A DNA stretch of 64,000 bases, from assembly GCF_039794105.1 (NCBI RefSeq), contig NZ_JBDIWA010000012.1, forward strand, positions 1 through 64,000, read 5' to 3'. This DNA comes from Kuenenia sp039794105. Its GTDB lineage: Bacteria; Planctomycetota; Brocadiia; Brocadiales; Brocadiaceae. This document shows, in pieces, positions 22,168 through 29,717 of the stretch (its first letter is position 1; each line of letters begins with the position of its first letter). A program made the position numbers and the translations under genes. Below the pieces are notes generated by a model. It was not told where the DNA came from. It made no database searches and was given only the letters and a program-made list of their open reading frames with translations.

Positions 22168-23841
22168 ATGGTGTTGGCAACGGACAATAATGTCGGAGAG
22201 GTACTTCTTGAAATAGGCAAGATAAACCGTCAGGACTTGGAGCGGGCATTTGAAGCGCAGAAGCAGACGGGGCAAAAGCTTGGCCGTATACTAATTGACC
22301 TTGGAACCGTTTCAGAAGAAGACCTGCGCCTCGCATACAGCAGGTTGCTGGAAATACCAGTTTGGGAAAAAAAGAAAACCGATACATATCCGATGCTGGA
22401 AAATGTGCCGAAGGTGTTTTTGACCACAAACCGGGTACTTCCTTTAAACCTCGACGAAAACGTACTGGATATCGCGCTTGCAGATCCGCAGGATACGCTG
22501 CTGATTGAAGCAATTGCATTGTCAACCGGCAGGGAGGTAAGGGTCTTTGCCGGAACAGAAAGAGATATCATTAGTTCTCTGGAAAAACTCTATGAAACCG
22601 GGGTGAGCGAAGAAGAGGACTCTATGGCTTCATCTGTTGAGATGATGGAAGACATAGAACAATTGCGTGATATGGCCTCCGAAGCGCCCGTTATCCGCCT
22701 GGTAAACAGCATCCTGACAAAGGCGATTGAAGTAGGCGCCAGCGATATACATATTGAAGTTTTTGAGAGAAATACCCGGCTGCGTTATCGTGTGGACGGC
22801 GTACTTGGCGAGCTACCCCCCCCTCCCCGCGAGTTGTATAACTCAATTGTTTCACGTATCAAGATTATGGCAAAGTTAAATATTGCCGAGAAACGGCTGC
22901 CGCAGGACGGCAGGATAAGAATGAGGGTTGCGGGCAAGGAGATTGATTTGCGTGTTTCCGTTATCCCGATGAGCCATGGCGAAGGTATTGTAATGAGGAT
23001 TCTGGACCGTACTGCCGTAATGCTGGATCTGGAAACACTGGGATTTCAACCTGAATTTTTAAAGAAATTCCGGAGACTGATCAGCAGGCCGGAAGGCATG
23101 TTTCTTGTAACAGGCCCTACAGGAAGCGGAAAGACAACCACGCTGTATGCCGTTCTCAAGGAGATCGTTTCCCCTGAAGTGAAGATAATAACCGTAGAAG
23201 ATCCGGTAGAATACAGTATGCAGGGCGTAAACCAGATACAGGTAAACCCCCAGATCGACCTGACGTTTGCGTCAGGGCTGCGTTCAATTTTACGCCATGA
23301 TCCGGATGTTGTTCTGATCGGCGAGATCAGGGATCGCGAAACAGCGTCAATCGCTGTCCAGGCCTCTTTGACCGGACACCTCGTGTTTTCAACACTCCAT
23401 ACAAATGATTCAGCTTCTGCCTTTACCCGGCTGATGGATATGGGGGTAGAGGATTATCTGATTTCATCATGCCTTATTGGCGTGCTTGCCCAAAGGCTTG
23501 TTCGCAGGCTATGCCCGAAATGCCGGGAGTTGTATATGCCGGGGCCGGAGATCCGCAAGACGGTTGGGTTAGAAGAAGGCGTTCCTCTGTATGGCCCAAA
23601 GGGGTGTGATGATTGTAATAATACGGGGTTGAAGGGAAGAAGGACAATTGCAGAGTTTCTTGTAGTGGATGAAGGCATCCGAAGGCTCGTTTTAGCCCAC
23701 AAAGACTCAGGTGAAATAATGAAAGAAGCCGTGAAAAAAGGGACAAAAACGTTATGGGATGACGGGCTGGATCTGGTTCGAAAGGGAGAAACCACCATGG
23801 AGGAACTACTCAGGGTCTCTTCTGATACAGAAAGCGGGTAG
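22168..23841 (+). CDS. gspE: Type II secretion ATPase GspE
   Basis: A 557-residue GspE/PilB-type motor ATPase on the cytoplasmic face of the secretion machine. An N-terminal MshEN/GspE-N domain (10-150) is followed by the ATPase core: Walker A GPTGSGKTT at 316-324, Asp box VEDPVEYS, Walker B VVLIGEIRD at 381-389 and His box STLHTND. A four-cysteine zinc motif is present (CPKC at 449-452 and CDDC at 480-483), as in GspE and PilB. AGGAGAG precedes the ATG. The stop codon joins directly to a heptad array. PilB is the alternative, but the neighbouring GspG supports type II secretion. Confidence 0.92.
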   Translation: MVLATDNNVGEVLLEIGKINRQDLERAFEAQKQTGQKLGRILIDLGTVSEEDLRLAYSRLLEIPVWEKKKTDTYPMLENVPKVFLTTNRVLPLNLDENVLDIALADPQDTLLIEAIALSTGREVRVFAGTERDIISSLEKLYETGVSEEEDSMASSVEMMEDIEQLRDMASEAPVIRLVNSILTKAIEVGASDIHIEVFERNTRLRYRVDGVLGELPPPPRELYNSIVSRIKIMAKLNIAEKRLPQDGRIRMRVAGKEIDLRVSVIPMSHGEGIVMRILDRTAVMLDLETLGFQPEFLKKFRRLISRPEGMFLVTGPTGSGKTTTLYAVLKEIVSPEVKIITVEDPVEYSMQGVNQIQVNPQIDLTFASGLRSILRHDPDVVLIGEIRDRETASIAVQASLTGHLVFSTLHTNDSASAFTRLMDMGVEDYLISSCLIGVLAQRLVRRLCPKCRELYMPGPEIRKTVGLEEGVPLYGPKGCDDCNNTGLKGRRTIAEFLVVDEGIRRLVLAHKDSGEIMKEAVKKGTKTLWDDGLDLVRKGETTMEELLRVSSDTESG

Positions 23842-23967
23842 TCGGCAATCCACAGCCCACAGTCCACAATCCACAGCCCACAGTCCACAGTCTACAGTCT
23901 ACAGTCCACAGTCCACAGTCCACAGTCTACAGTCAGCCATCTGCAATTTGCCGACTGCCGACTGTAG
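23841..23967. repeat. Longest heptad array, CARTCNN family
   Basis: About fifteen direct 7-mers, mostly CCACAGT, CCACAAT, CCACAGC and CTACAGT in register, are followed by a short inverted arm TTGCCGACTGCCGACTGTAG. It starts on the last base of the gspE stop codon. The length suggests recent expansion by slippage. Confidence 0.9.
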
Positions 23968-24177
23968 CTCCCGGCGGGTTCAGGTTTTGCAACCTGAACC
24001 CATGGGTTTATGCGTATAATGGAGACATGTACTGCGGTAAAATTCCGCGGCCCAAATCACAAAACCCCTGTATGGATCTGGAATTTATTTGTCAGTTGTT
24101 CTGTTAATAGAAGGCTGGGTTGAAAGTATAAAACATTTGGTTCAGGTTACAAACCTGAACCCGCGAATGGTTGGTGG
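23968..24177. repeat. Two GGTTCAGG / CCTGAACC palindromes
   Basis: GGTTCAGGTTTTGCAACCTG with AACC (23977-24001) and GGTTCAGGTTACAAACCTGA with ACCC (24139-24162) lie between two heptad arrays. They belong to the family at 19681-19735, 41523-41575 and 58966-59003. Confidence 0.75.
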
Positions 24178-24259
24178 TCGGCAATCTACAATCTGCAATT
24201 TGCCGACTGCCGATTATAGATTGTAGATTGTGGATTGCCGACTGTAGACTGTGGATTGG
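24178..24259. repeat. Heptad array, CARTCNN family, with long inverted arm
   Basis: Direct units CGGCAAT, CTACAAT, CTGCAAT are followed by inverted TTGCCGACTGCCGATTATAG, ATTGTAG, ATTGTGG, ATTGCCG, ACTGTAG, ACTGTGG. It lies just downstream of uvrA (minus strand) and is followed by a TTGAGAACTTACTTTG flank related to the AACTTCTCAATAAGTT block. Confidence 0.85.
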
Positions 24260-24275
24260 TTGAGAACTTACTTTG

Positions 24276-27065
24276 TCATAAATATTCTTTTAAATATCTT
24301 CCGGTATAGGATTCTTTTGTTTCTGCTATTTCTTCCGGCGTTCCTGCCGCAACAATTTCACCTCCTTTTGCACCGCCTTCAGGCCCCAGATCGATAATGT
24401 AGTCCGCCGCTTTAATAACCTCATGATTATGTTCTATGACAAGCACGGAATTCCCCAAATCAACAAGCCGGTGCAATATTTTCAGTAATTGTTGTATGTC
24501 TGCCATATGCAAACCGGTTGTAGGTTCATCAAGGATATAAAGGGTCTTTCCAGTTTCTCTCCTGGAAAGCTCCGTGGCAAGCTTGATTCTTTGAGCTTCC
24601 CCTCCGGAAAGGGACGTGCTTGACTGCCCCAGTTTTATATATCCCAGCCCAACGTCCTTGAGTGTGCGTAAAACCCTTTCTATCCTGGGAACAGCGGCAA
24701 AAAAAAGATGCGCATCTTCTATTCTCATCTCAAGCGCCTCGGATATATTTTTCCCTTTATACATGGTTTCCAACGTTGCAGTAGTGTATCGTCTTCCATT
24801 GCATTCATCACAGATAACATAGGTATCGGGCAGAAAATGCATTTCCATTTTTTTTGTGCCCTGTCCCTTGCATGCCTCACAGCGCCCCCCGCTGATGTTG
24901 AAGCTGTATCTTGCCGCGGTATAACCGCGTATCTTTGCCGACTGTGTTTGCGCAAAGAGGGCGCGAATGGGGTCAAACACCTTTGTATAAGTCGCCGGGT
25001 TTGAACGCGGCGTGCGCCCTATGGGAGACTGGTCAATTTCAATAACCTTGTCAATATGCCTGATGCCGGTAATTTTTTCGTGTTTCCCGGGAAGGGCATG
25101 GCCGCCGTGCAGGGCTTTTGTAAGGGCGCGGTACAGGACGTCGTGAACAAGTGTGCTCTTGCCTGAACCGGATACGCCGGTGATGCAACAGAAAACCTTT
25201 AGCGGAATTTTTACCGAGATTGTCTTCAGGTTATTGGCGCATGCACCTTTTATTTCCAGGGCGTGTTTCAGATTGTATTTTTTTCTTTTCTGCGTAGTGA
25301 TTGTTTCCGGTGAATGGCACAGATACCGTCCGGTTATGGAGTCAGGATTGTCGAGAATTTCCTTCAACGTCCCTTGCGCTACGATACGCCCGCCCTGCTC
25401 TCCCGCTTTTGGCCCAAGGTCGATGATGTAATCTGCATGTCGAATGGTGTATTCGTCATGCTCGACAAGAATTACCGTGTTTCCGTTTTCTTTCAGGGCG
25501 TACAGGGTTTTCTGGAGCCGTTCGTTATCTCTCGGATGAAGGCCTATTGTGGGTTCATCCAGCACGTAGCACACACCAACAAGCCCTGTTCCTACCTGTT
25601 TTGCCAGTTGGGTTCTTTGCGCTTCTCCCCCGGAAAGGGTATCGCTGCTGCGCCCAAGGGCAAGATAGTGCAGCCCAACCTCCATCATAAACTGAAGCCT
25701 GCTTTGAATTTCTTTCAGCAGTTGTTTGGAAATAACGGCCTGTTGTCCTGAGAACTTCAGCGTTTTGAAAAATGCGAGCGCCTCCTCTACGGTGAATGTC
25801 ATGATTTCATGGATAGAGGTGTTACTGATTTTTACGGCAAGCGCCTCCGGCCTTAATCGTGCGCCATTGCACAGTGAGCACGTTCTGTAGCTCATGTAAC
25901 CTGAAAGACGCTTCAAAACACGTTCAGAGGTGGTTTTTTTGTATATCCGGTGCAGATTAGGAATAACCCCCTCGAAATCCGCAGACCCGTAAAGCAATGC
26001 GTGAGAAACCTTTTCCGGCAGATTGGCGAAAGGTGTAGCAGGTGAAATGGAATACATTTCTGTAAATGTTTTGATGTGATCATCATAAATTGTCTGTGTA
26101 AGAGAACCCCAATTGTTCCAGGCATCAATTGCCCCCTCTTTAATGCTCAGATGTTTCGATTTAATAATTAATTCCGGATCAAAATCAAGGGTGTTTCCGA
26201 GTCCGTCGCATCCCGGGCATGCGCCATAGGGACTATTAAATGAAAACAGGCGAGGGGCCGGTTCTTCATATCCCTTGCCGCAATTGGGACAGGCGTACCG
26301 TTCGCTGAAGATCGTGTCTTTCCAACGTTTCTTCTTTTCTTCGCTTACGACCATTACTCCATTGCCAAGAGTGAGACATGTTTCAATGGAATGGAGAAGC
26401 CGTGACTGGACGCCGTCTTTTATAATGAGTTTATCCACAATTGCGTAAATATCATGGGCTTTATAACGTGCCAGTTTCGGGATGACGTCAAGGTCGGTGA
26501 CCGAGCCGTCAACCCGTGCGCTTACGAACCCCTTTTGTAAGAGCGATTGAAATATTTCCCGATGTTCACCTTTTTTCCCTATAACAAGCGGCGCAAGGAG
26601 CATAATCCTTGATTTCTGTGGGACTTCCATGATTTTCTGCTGTATTTGTTCAATACTTTGGCGGGCGATTACGCAGTTGCAGAGACAACAATAAGGGGTT
26701 CCTGTTTTTGCGTAGAGCAGGCGCAGATAATCGTAGATTTCCGTTATTGTCGCCACGGTTGAACGCGGGCTTGAGGGACAGGTGCGCTGTTCAATGGCAA
26801 TCGTTGGCGGCAACCCTTCAATAAGTTCGACGTCGGGTTTTTGAATCTGGTCAAGGAATTGACGGGCATACGAGGAAAGACTCTCGATGTAGCGCCGCTG
26901 CCCTTCCGCGTAAATCGTATCAAAGGCAAGGGATGACTTTCCGGAACCGCTTATACCTGTGATAACGGTAATGTGGTCACGCGGTATGTCCACGTTTATA
27001 CCTTTAAGGTTATGTTCTCTTGCCCCCCGGATGATAATGGAGTTGCCGTTTTCTTCTGTGGTCAT
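24276..27065 (-). CDS. uvrA: Excinuclease ABC subunit A
   Basis: The damage-recognition ATPase of nucleotide excision repair; 929 residues, normal length. Two ABC modules are visible: Walker A GISGSGKSS (37-45) and GVSGSGKST (630-638), and two signature motifs LSGGEAQR (first near 477-484). Zinc modules are present with CPNC/CPGC at 259-286 and CEAC/CDEC at 729-755. The start at 27065 overlaps the pepA stop by four bases (ATGA), so the two genes are translationally coupled, an uncommon pairing. No LexA box was identified. Confidence 0.97.
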   Translation of the reverse strand: MTTEENGNSIIIRGAREHNLKGINVDIPRDHITVITGISGSGKSSLAFDTIYAEGQRRYIESLSSYARQFLDQIQKPDVELIEGLPPTIAIEQRTCPSSPRSTVATITEIYDYLRLLYAKTGTPYCCLCNCVIARQSIEQIQQKIMEVPQKSRIMLLAPLVIGKKGEHREIFQSLLQKGFVSARVDGSVTDLDVIPKLARYKAHDIYAIVDKLIIKDGVQSRLLHSIETCLTLGNGVMVVSEEKKKRWKDTIFSERYACPNCGKGYEEPAPRLFSFNSPYGACPGCDGLGNTLDFDPELIIKSKHLSIKEGAIDAWNNWGSLTQTIYDDHIKTFTEMYSISPATPFANLPEKVSHALLYGSADFEGVIPNLHRIYKKTTSERVLKRLSGYMSYRTCSLCNGARLRPEALAVKISNTSIHEIMTFTVEEALAFFKTLKFSGQQAVISKQLLKEIQSRLQFMMEVGLHYLALGRSSDTLSGGEAQRTQLAKQVGTGLVGVCYVLDEPTIGLHPRDNERLQKTLYALKENGNTVILVEHDEYTIRHADYIIDLGPKAGEQGGRIVAQGTLKEILDNPDSITGRYLCHSPETITTQKRKKYNLKHALEIKGACANNLKTISVKIPLKVFCCITGVSGSGKSTLVHDVLYRALTKALHGGHALPGKHEKITGIRHIDKVIEIDQSPIGRTPRSNPATYTKVFDPIRALFAQTQSAKIRGYTAARYSFNISGGRCEACKGQGTKKMEMHFLPDTYVICDECNGRRYTTATLETMYKGKNISEALEMRIEDAHLFFAAVPRIERVLRTLKDVGLGYIKLGQSSTSLSGGEAQRIKLATELSRRETGKTLYILDEPTTGLHMADIQQLLKILHRLVDLGNSVLVIEHNHEVIKAADYIIDLGPEGGAKGGEIVAAGTPEEIAETKESYTGRYLKEYL

Positions 27066-28579
27066 TTTTCTTTCGTAAACTTCTTCCAGTCCTTTAATAA
27101 CTCAAGCATCAGCATAACGCCTACTCCCGTTGCTCCTTTTTGCAGGTATGCGTCATTTTTCTCCGCCCAGGAGGTTCCCGCGATATCAAGGTGTACCCAT
27201 GGATATTTCTCCGTAAACTTACTTAAAAAACAGGCGGCAGTTATCGTGCCGGCGCCGCTGCCTCCCGTATTTTTAATATCTGCAATATCGCTTTTAATTA
27301 ATTCCTGGTATTCTTCCCAGAGAGGGAGTTCCCAAACCCTTTCCCATGATTTTTCTCCTGCGGTTTTTATCCTGTTTTTCAGTTCTTCATTATTCCCCAG
27401 CATTCCTGTTGCAATGCCGCCCAAAGCGACTACGCATGCCCCGGTAAGCGTTGCGAAATCCACTACTGCGCCGGGATGAAATTTCTCAGCGTAAGCAAGC
27501 GCATCGGCAAGGATCAGACGTCCTTCGGCGTCGGTATTTGCCACCTCAGCAGTTTTGCCGGAATAAAATGTGACAATATCACCCGGTTTAATTGCAGAGC
27601 CTCCAGGCATGTTTTCCGTACAGGGAATAAGCCCTACAACACGTTGCGTGACCTTAAGTTTGGCAAGGACGCTGAAAACACCCAGTACGGCTGCCCCTCC
27701 CGACATATCGCTTTTCATCTGGTCCATGTTTTTTGCCGGTTTCAGGCATATCCCCCCGGAATCAAAGGTGACGCCTTTCCCGACAATCACAATTGTGTCC
27801 TGATTTTTGCTTCGCGGATTATACTCCAGTATGATGAATTTCGGGGGCTGTGTGCTGCCCTGGGCAACACCCAGTATACCTCCCATCCTGAGTTTTTTAA
27901 GGTCAGGCGTTGATAATATCTTGCATGAGACGCCTTGCTCTTTTGCAATATTTTTTGCAATATTCGACAGTATGGTGGGATTTTTATCCTGTGAGGGAGT
28001 GTTCACCAGGTCTCTGGCGAATGAAACTGCATTTGCAATAACCTGTCCGCGTTTTATGCCTTCCTTCACTGGAGTCAGGATTTTCTTATCAGATACCAAA
28101 AGGGTAAGCGCCTTGACTTCCTTTACTTCTTCCGGCTTTGTTTGTTTATACTTTTTAAATTGATACAGCCCTAATACAGCGCCTTCGGTAAAGGACTGGC
28201 ACCATTCTTCCAGCCTTTCTGCCGGGATTTCCAGTGAATCCATTACGCTTGTCACCTTCTTAATACCCATATCACGCGCTGTTTTAACGGAAGTACCGGA
28301 CGCCTGTCTGATTTTGTCAAAGGTAATATCTTCTTTTTTCCCTAAACCAACAAGCAGGATACGCTGCGAGGGGAATTTACCATAGGTAGGCAAGGCGCGG
28401 GTATTGTTAAGCTTTGCGGTAAATTCCTTATTTTTTGATAATTCAGAGATGGCATGGTTGAATGAAACATCGAAGGGTTCTAGTGTCTCGTGTATCTTTT
28501 TGCTCTCTTCGTACATATAAAAAACTAACATTTCCGCAGTTTCGTCCGCCGCATGTCCTGTTTTCGCATTGACAATCAT
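27062..28579 (-). CDS. pepA: Leucyl aminopeptidase (M17 cytosol aminopeptidase)
   Basis: About 505 residues, with an N-terminal macrodomain-like region and a C-terminal catalytic domain. The M17 signature NTDAEGRL is present, together with the metal and active-site segments VGKGVTFDSGGICLKP and MKSDMSGGAAVLG. It removes N-terminal residues from peptides using two zinc or manganese ions. The ATG at 28579 is preferred over a start three codons upstream because AAAGGTG is correctly spaced. Its 3' end overlaps uvrA by four bases. Some PepA proteins also bind DNA in site-specific recombination, but nothing here points to that. Confidence 0.95.
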   Translation of the reverse strand: MIVNAKTGHAADETAEMLVFYMYEESKKIHETLEPFDVSFNHAISELSKNKEFTAKLNNTRALPTYGKFPSQRILLVGLGKKEDITFDKIRQASGTSVKTARDMGIKKVTSVMDSLEIPAERLEEWCQSFTEGAVLGLYQFKKYKQTKPEEVKEVKALTLLVSDKKILTPVKEGIKRGQVIANAVSFARDLVNTPSQDKNPTILSNIAKNIAKEQGVSCKILSTPDLKKLRMGGILGVAQGSTQPPKFIILEYNPRSKNQDTIVIVGKGVTFDSGGICLKPAKNMDQMKSDMSGGAAVLGVFSVLAKLKVTQRVVGLIPCTENMPGGSAIKPGDIVTFYSGKTAEVANTDAEGRLILADALAYAEKFHPGAVVDFATLTGACVVALGGIATGMLGNNEELKNRIKTAGEKSWERVWELPLWEEYQELIKSDIADIKNTGGSGAGTITAACFLSKFTEKYPWVHLDIAGTSWAEKNDAYLQKGATGVGVMLMLELLKDWKKFTKEK

Positions 28580-28653
28580 AAATAACACCTTTCTTTTCTT
28601 TAAGCGCAGTTCAAGAGATATTTTGGCATTGAAAAATTATTGTATCTTAATTT

Positions 28654-28748
28654 GCAGTAGGCAATCTACAGTCCACAATCGGCAATCAGCAGCCAGCAGT
28701 CGGCAGTCGGCAGTCGGCAGATTGTGGATTGCCGATTGCCGACTGATA
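28654..28748. repeat. Heptad array, CARTCNN family, upstream of pepA
   Basis: Units CAGTAGG, CAATCTA, CAGTCCA, CAATCGG, CAATCAG, CAGCCAG, CAGTCGG three times are followed by the inverted arm ATTGTGG, ATTGCCG, ATTGCCG, ACTGATA. An AATAGAAGTTACC flank follows. The array lies between pepA and the GlcG-like gene, so it may be transcribed with either. Confidence 0.9.
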
Positions 28749-28759
28749 ATAGAAGTTAC

Positions 28760-29530
28760 CTATTTCTCTTTTTTTGTACGAACAGGATGTGTTTTCGGCA
28801 ATTTTTCCGCAATCTTCATTGCCTCCGGAGAACATTCCGGATGCCCCCAGCCGCTTAGGCTTGTCCCGGCAATTATGTCATGTATTATATTATCGTCGCC
28901 GGAAGGGCTGACACCTTTGGGGACATAGTCCAGCATAAGTACATGCCGTACTTTCCATGCAATAATATGGTCGGCACAGGAACTATCCCCGCTCACTCCC
29001 AATGCGCCAATCAGCACACCGTCATTATTATAAAGCGCCAAGCCGCCCCCAAACACATTTATACCACCAATCCTCCTGCCAGCCATAGGGTCGTTTTCCT
29101 TACCATATTTCTGCGGCGAGCCGCGGTAGGCGGTTTCTGTATCAACCGGATTGCTCAACTGCAGCCCGAACAAACTGCCGCCAGGCTGAACTGCGGAAAA
29201 AAGATTCGCAGTCGATAATGCAAATCCTGGCAAACTGAACGCATTAGCAGTGTTTGCCTTTTGTGCGGAAATTACCCTGCTTCCTGGCCACTGATCGCCT
29301 CTCTCATTTCCGGAAAAGACCACCGCTCTCACAAAGCCGTCCCGATCTACAACGGTCGCCCACATATTGAAACCAAAGCCGCCGTTGTCTTCTTTTATCA
29401 CCGCCGATAACGCATCCTTTAATGCCGTATGGGAAGGCAAACCACCGGCAGCATACAAAGAAGAATTCATACCATGAAAAGACACGGCAACAAAAAAGGC
29501 AAAAAAAAGTATCTTACGAATGCTCATCAT
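28760..29530 (-). CDS. Exported GlcG/HbpS-family protein
   Basis: About 256 residues with a cleavable signal peptide (MSIRKILFFAFFVAVSF ... SLYAAGG). The mature part is of the GlcG/HbpS family (DUF336): LKDALSAVIKEDNGGFGFN, VVDRDGFVRAVVFSGN, GGINVFGGGLALYNNDGVLI and GALGVSGDSSCADHIIAWK. Some family members bind heme outside the cell. The ATGATG at 29530-29525 has GGGAGG at four to seven bases, so the longer frame to 29572 is not used. It follows the second hybrid kinase gene on the same strand. Function in this organism is unknown. Confidence 0.85.
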   Translation of the reverse strand: MMSIRKILFFAFFVAVSFHGMNSSLYAAGGLPSHTALKDALSAVIKEDNGGFGFNMWATVVDRDGFVRAVVFSGNERGDQWPGSRVISAQKANTANAFSLPGFALSTANLFSAVQPGGSLFGLQLSNPVDTETAYRGSPQKYGKENDPMAGRRIGGINVFGGGLALYNNDGVLIGALGVSGDSSCADHIIAWKVRHVLMLDYVPKGVSPSGDDNIIHDIIAGTSLSGWGHPECSPEAMKIAEKLPKTHPVRTKKEK

Positions 29531-29574
29531 ACTACCTCCCAATAATAAATTTTTAGTAATTGAACCATACATGA

Positions 29575-29683
29575 GGGACGAAGGACGAAGGACGAGGGAC
29601 GAGGGAAGAGGGAAGAGGGACGTCTATCGTCTATCGTCCCTCGTCTATCGTCTATCGTCCCTCGTCCGTCGTCCAGCGTCCTG
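29575..29683. repeat. Heptad array of GGGACGA / TCGTCCC type with inverted arm
   Basis: About seven direct units (GGGACGA, AGGACGA, GGGAAGA variants) are followed by about eight inverted units (CTATCGT, CCCTCGT, CCGTCGT, CCAGCGT). The architecture is the same as the CARTCNN arrays, but the 7-mer is unrelated. It lies between the GlcG-like gene and the second hybrid kinase. Confidence 0.9.
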
Positions 29684-29717
29684 ACATATCCAATTGAGTG
29701 CCTCAGAACCTCAGACG

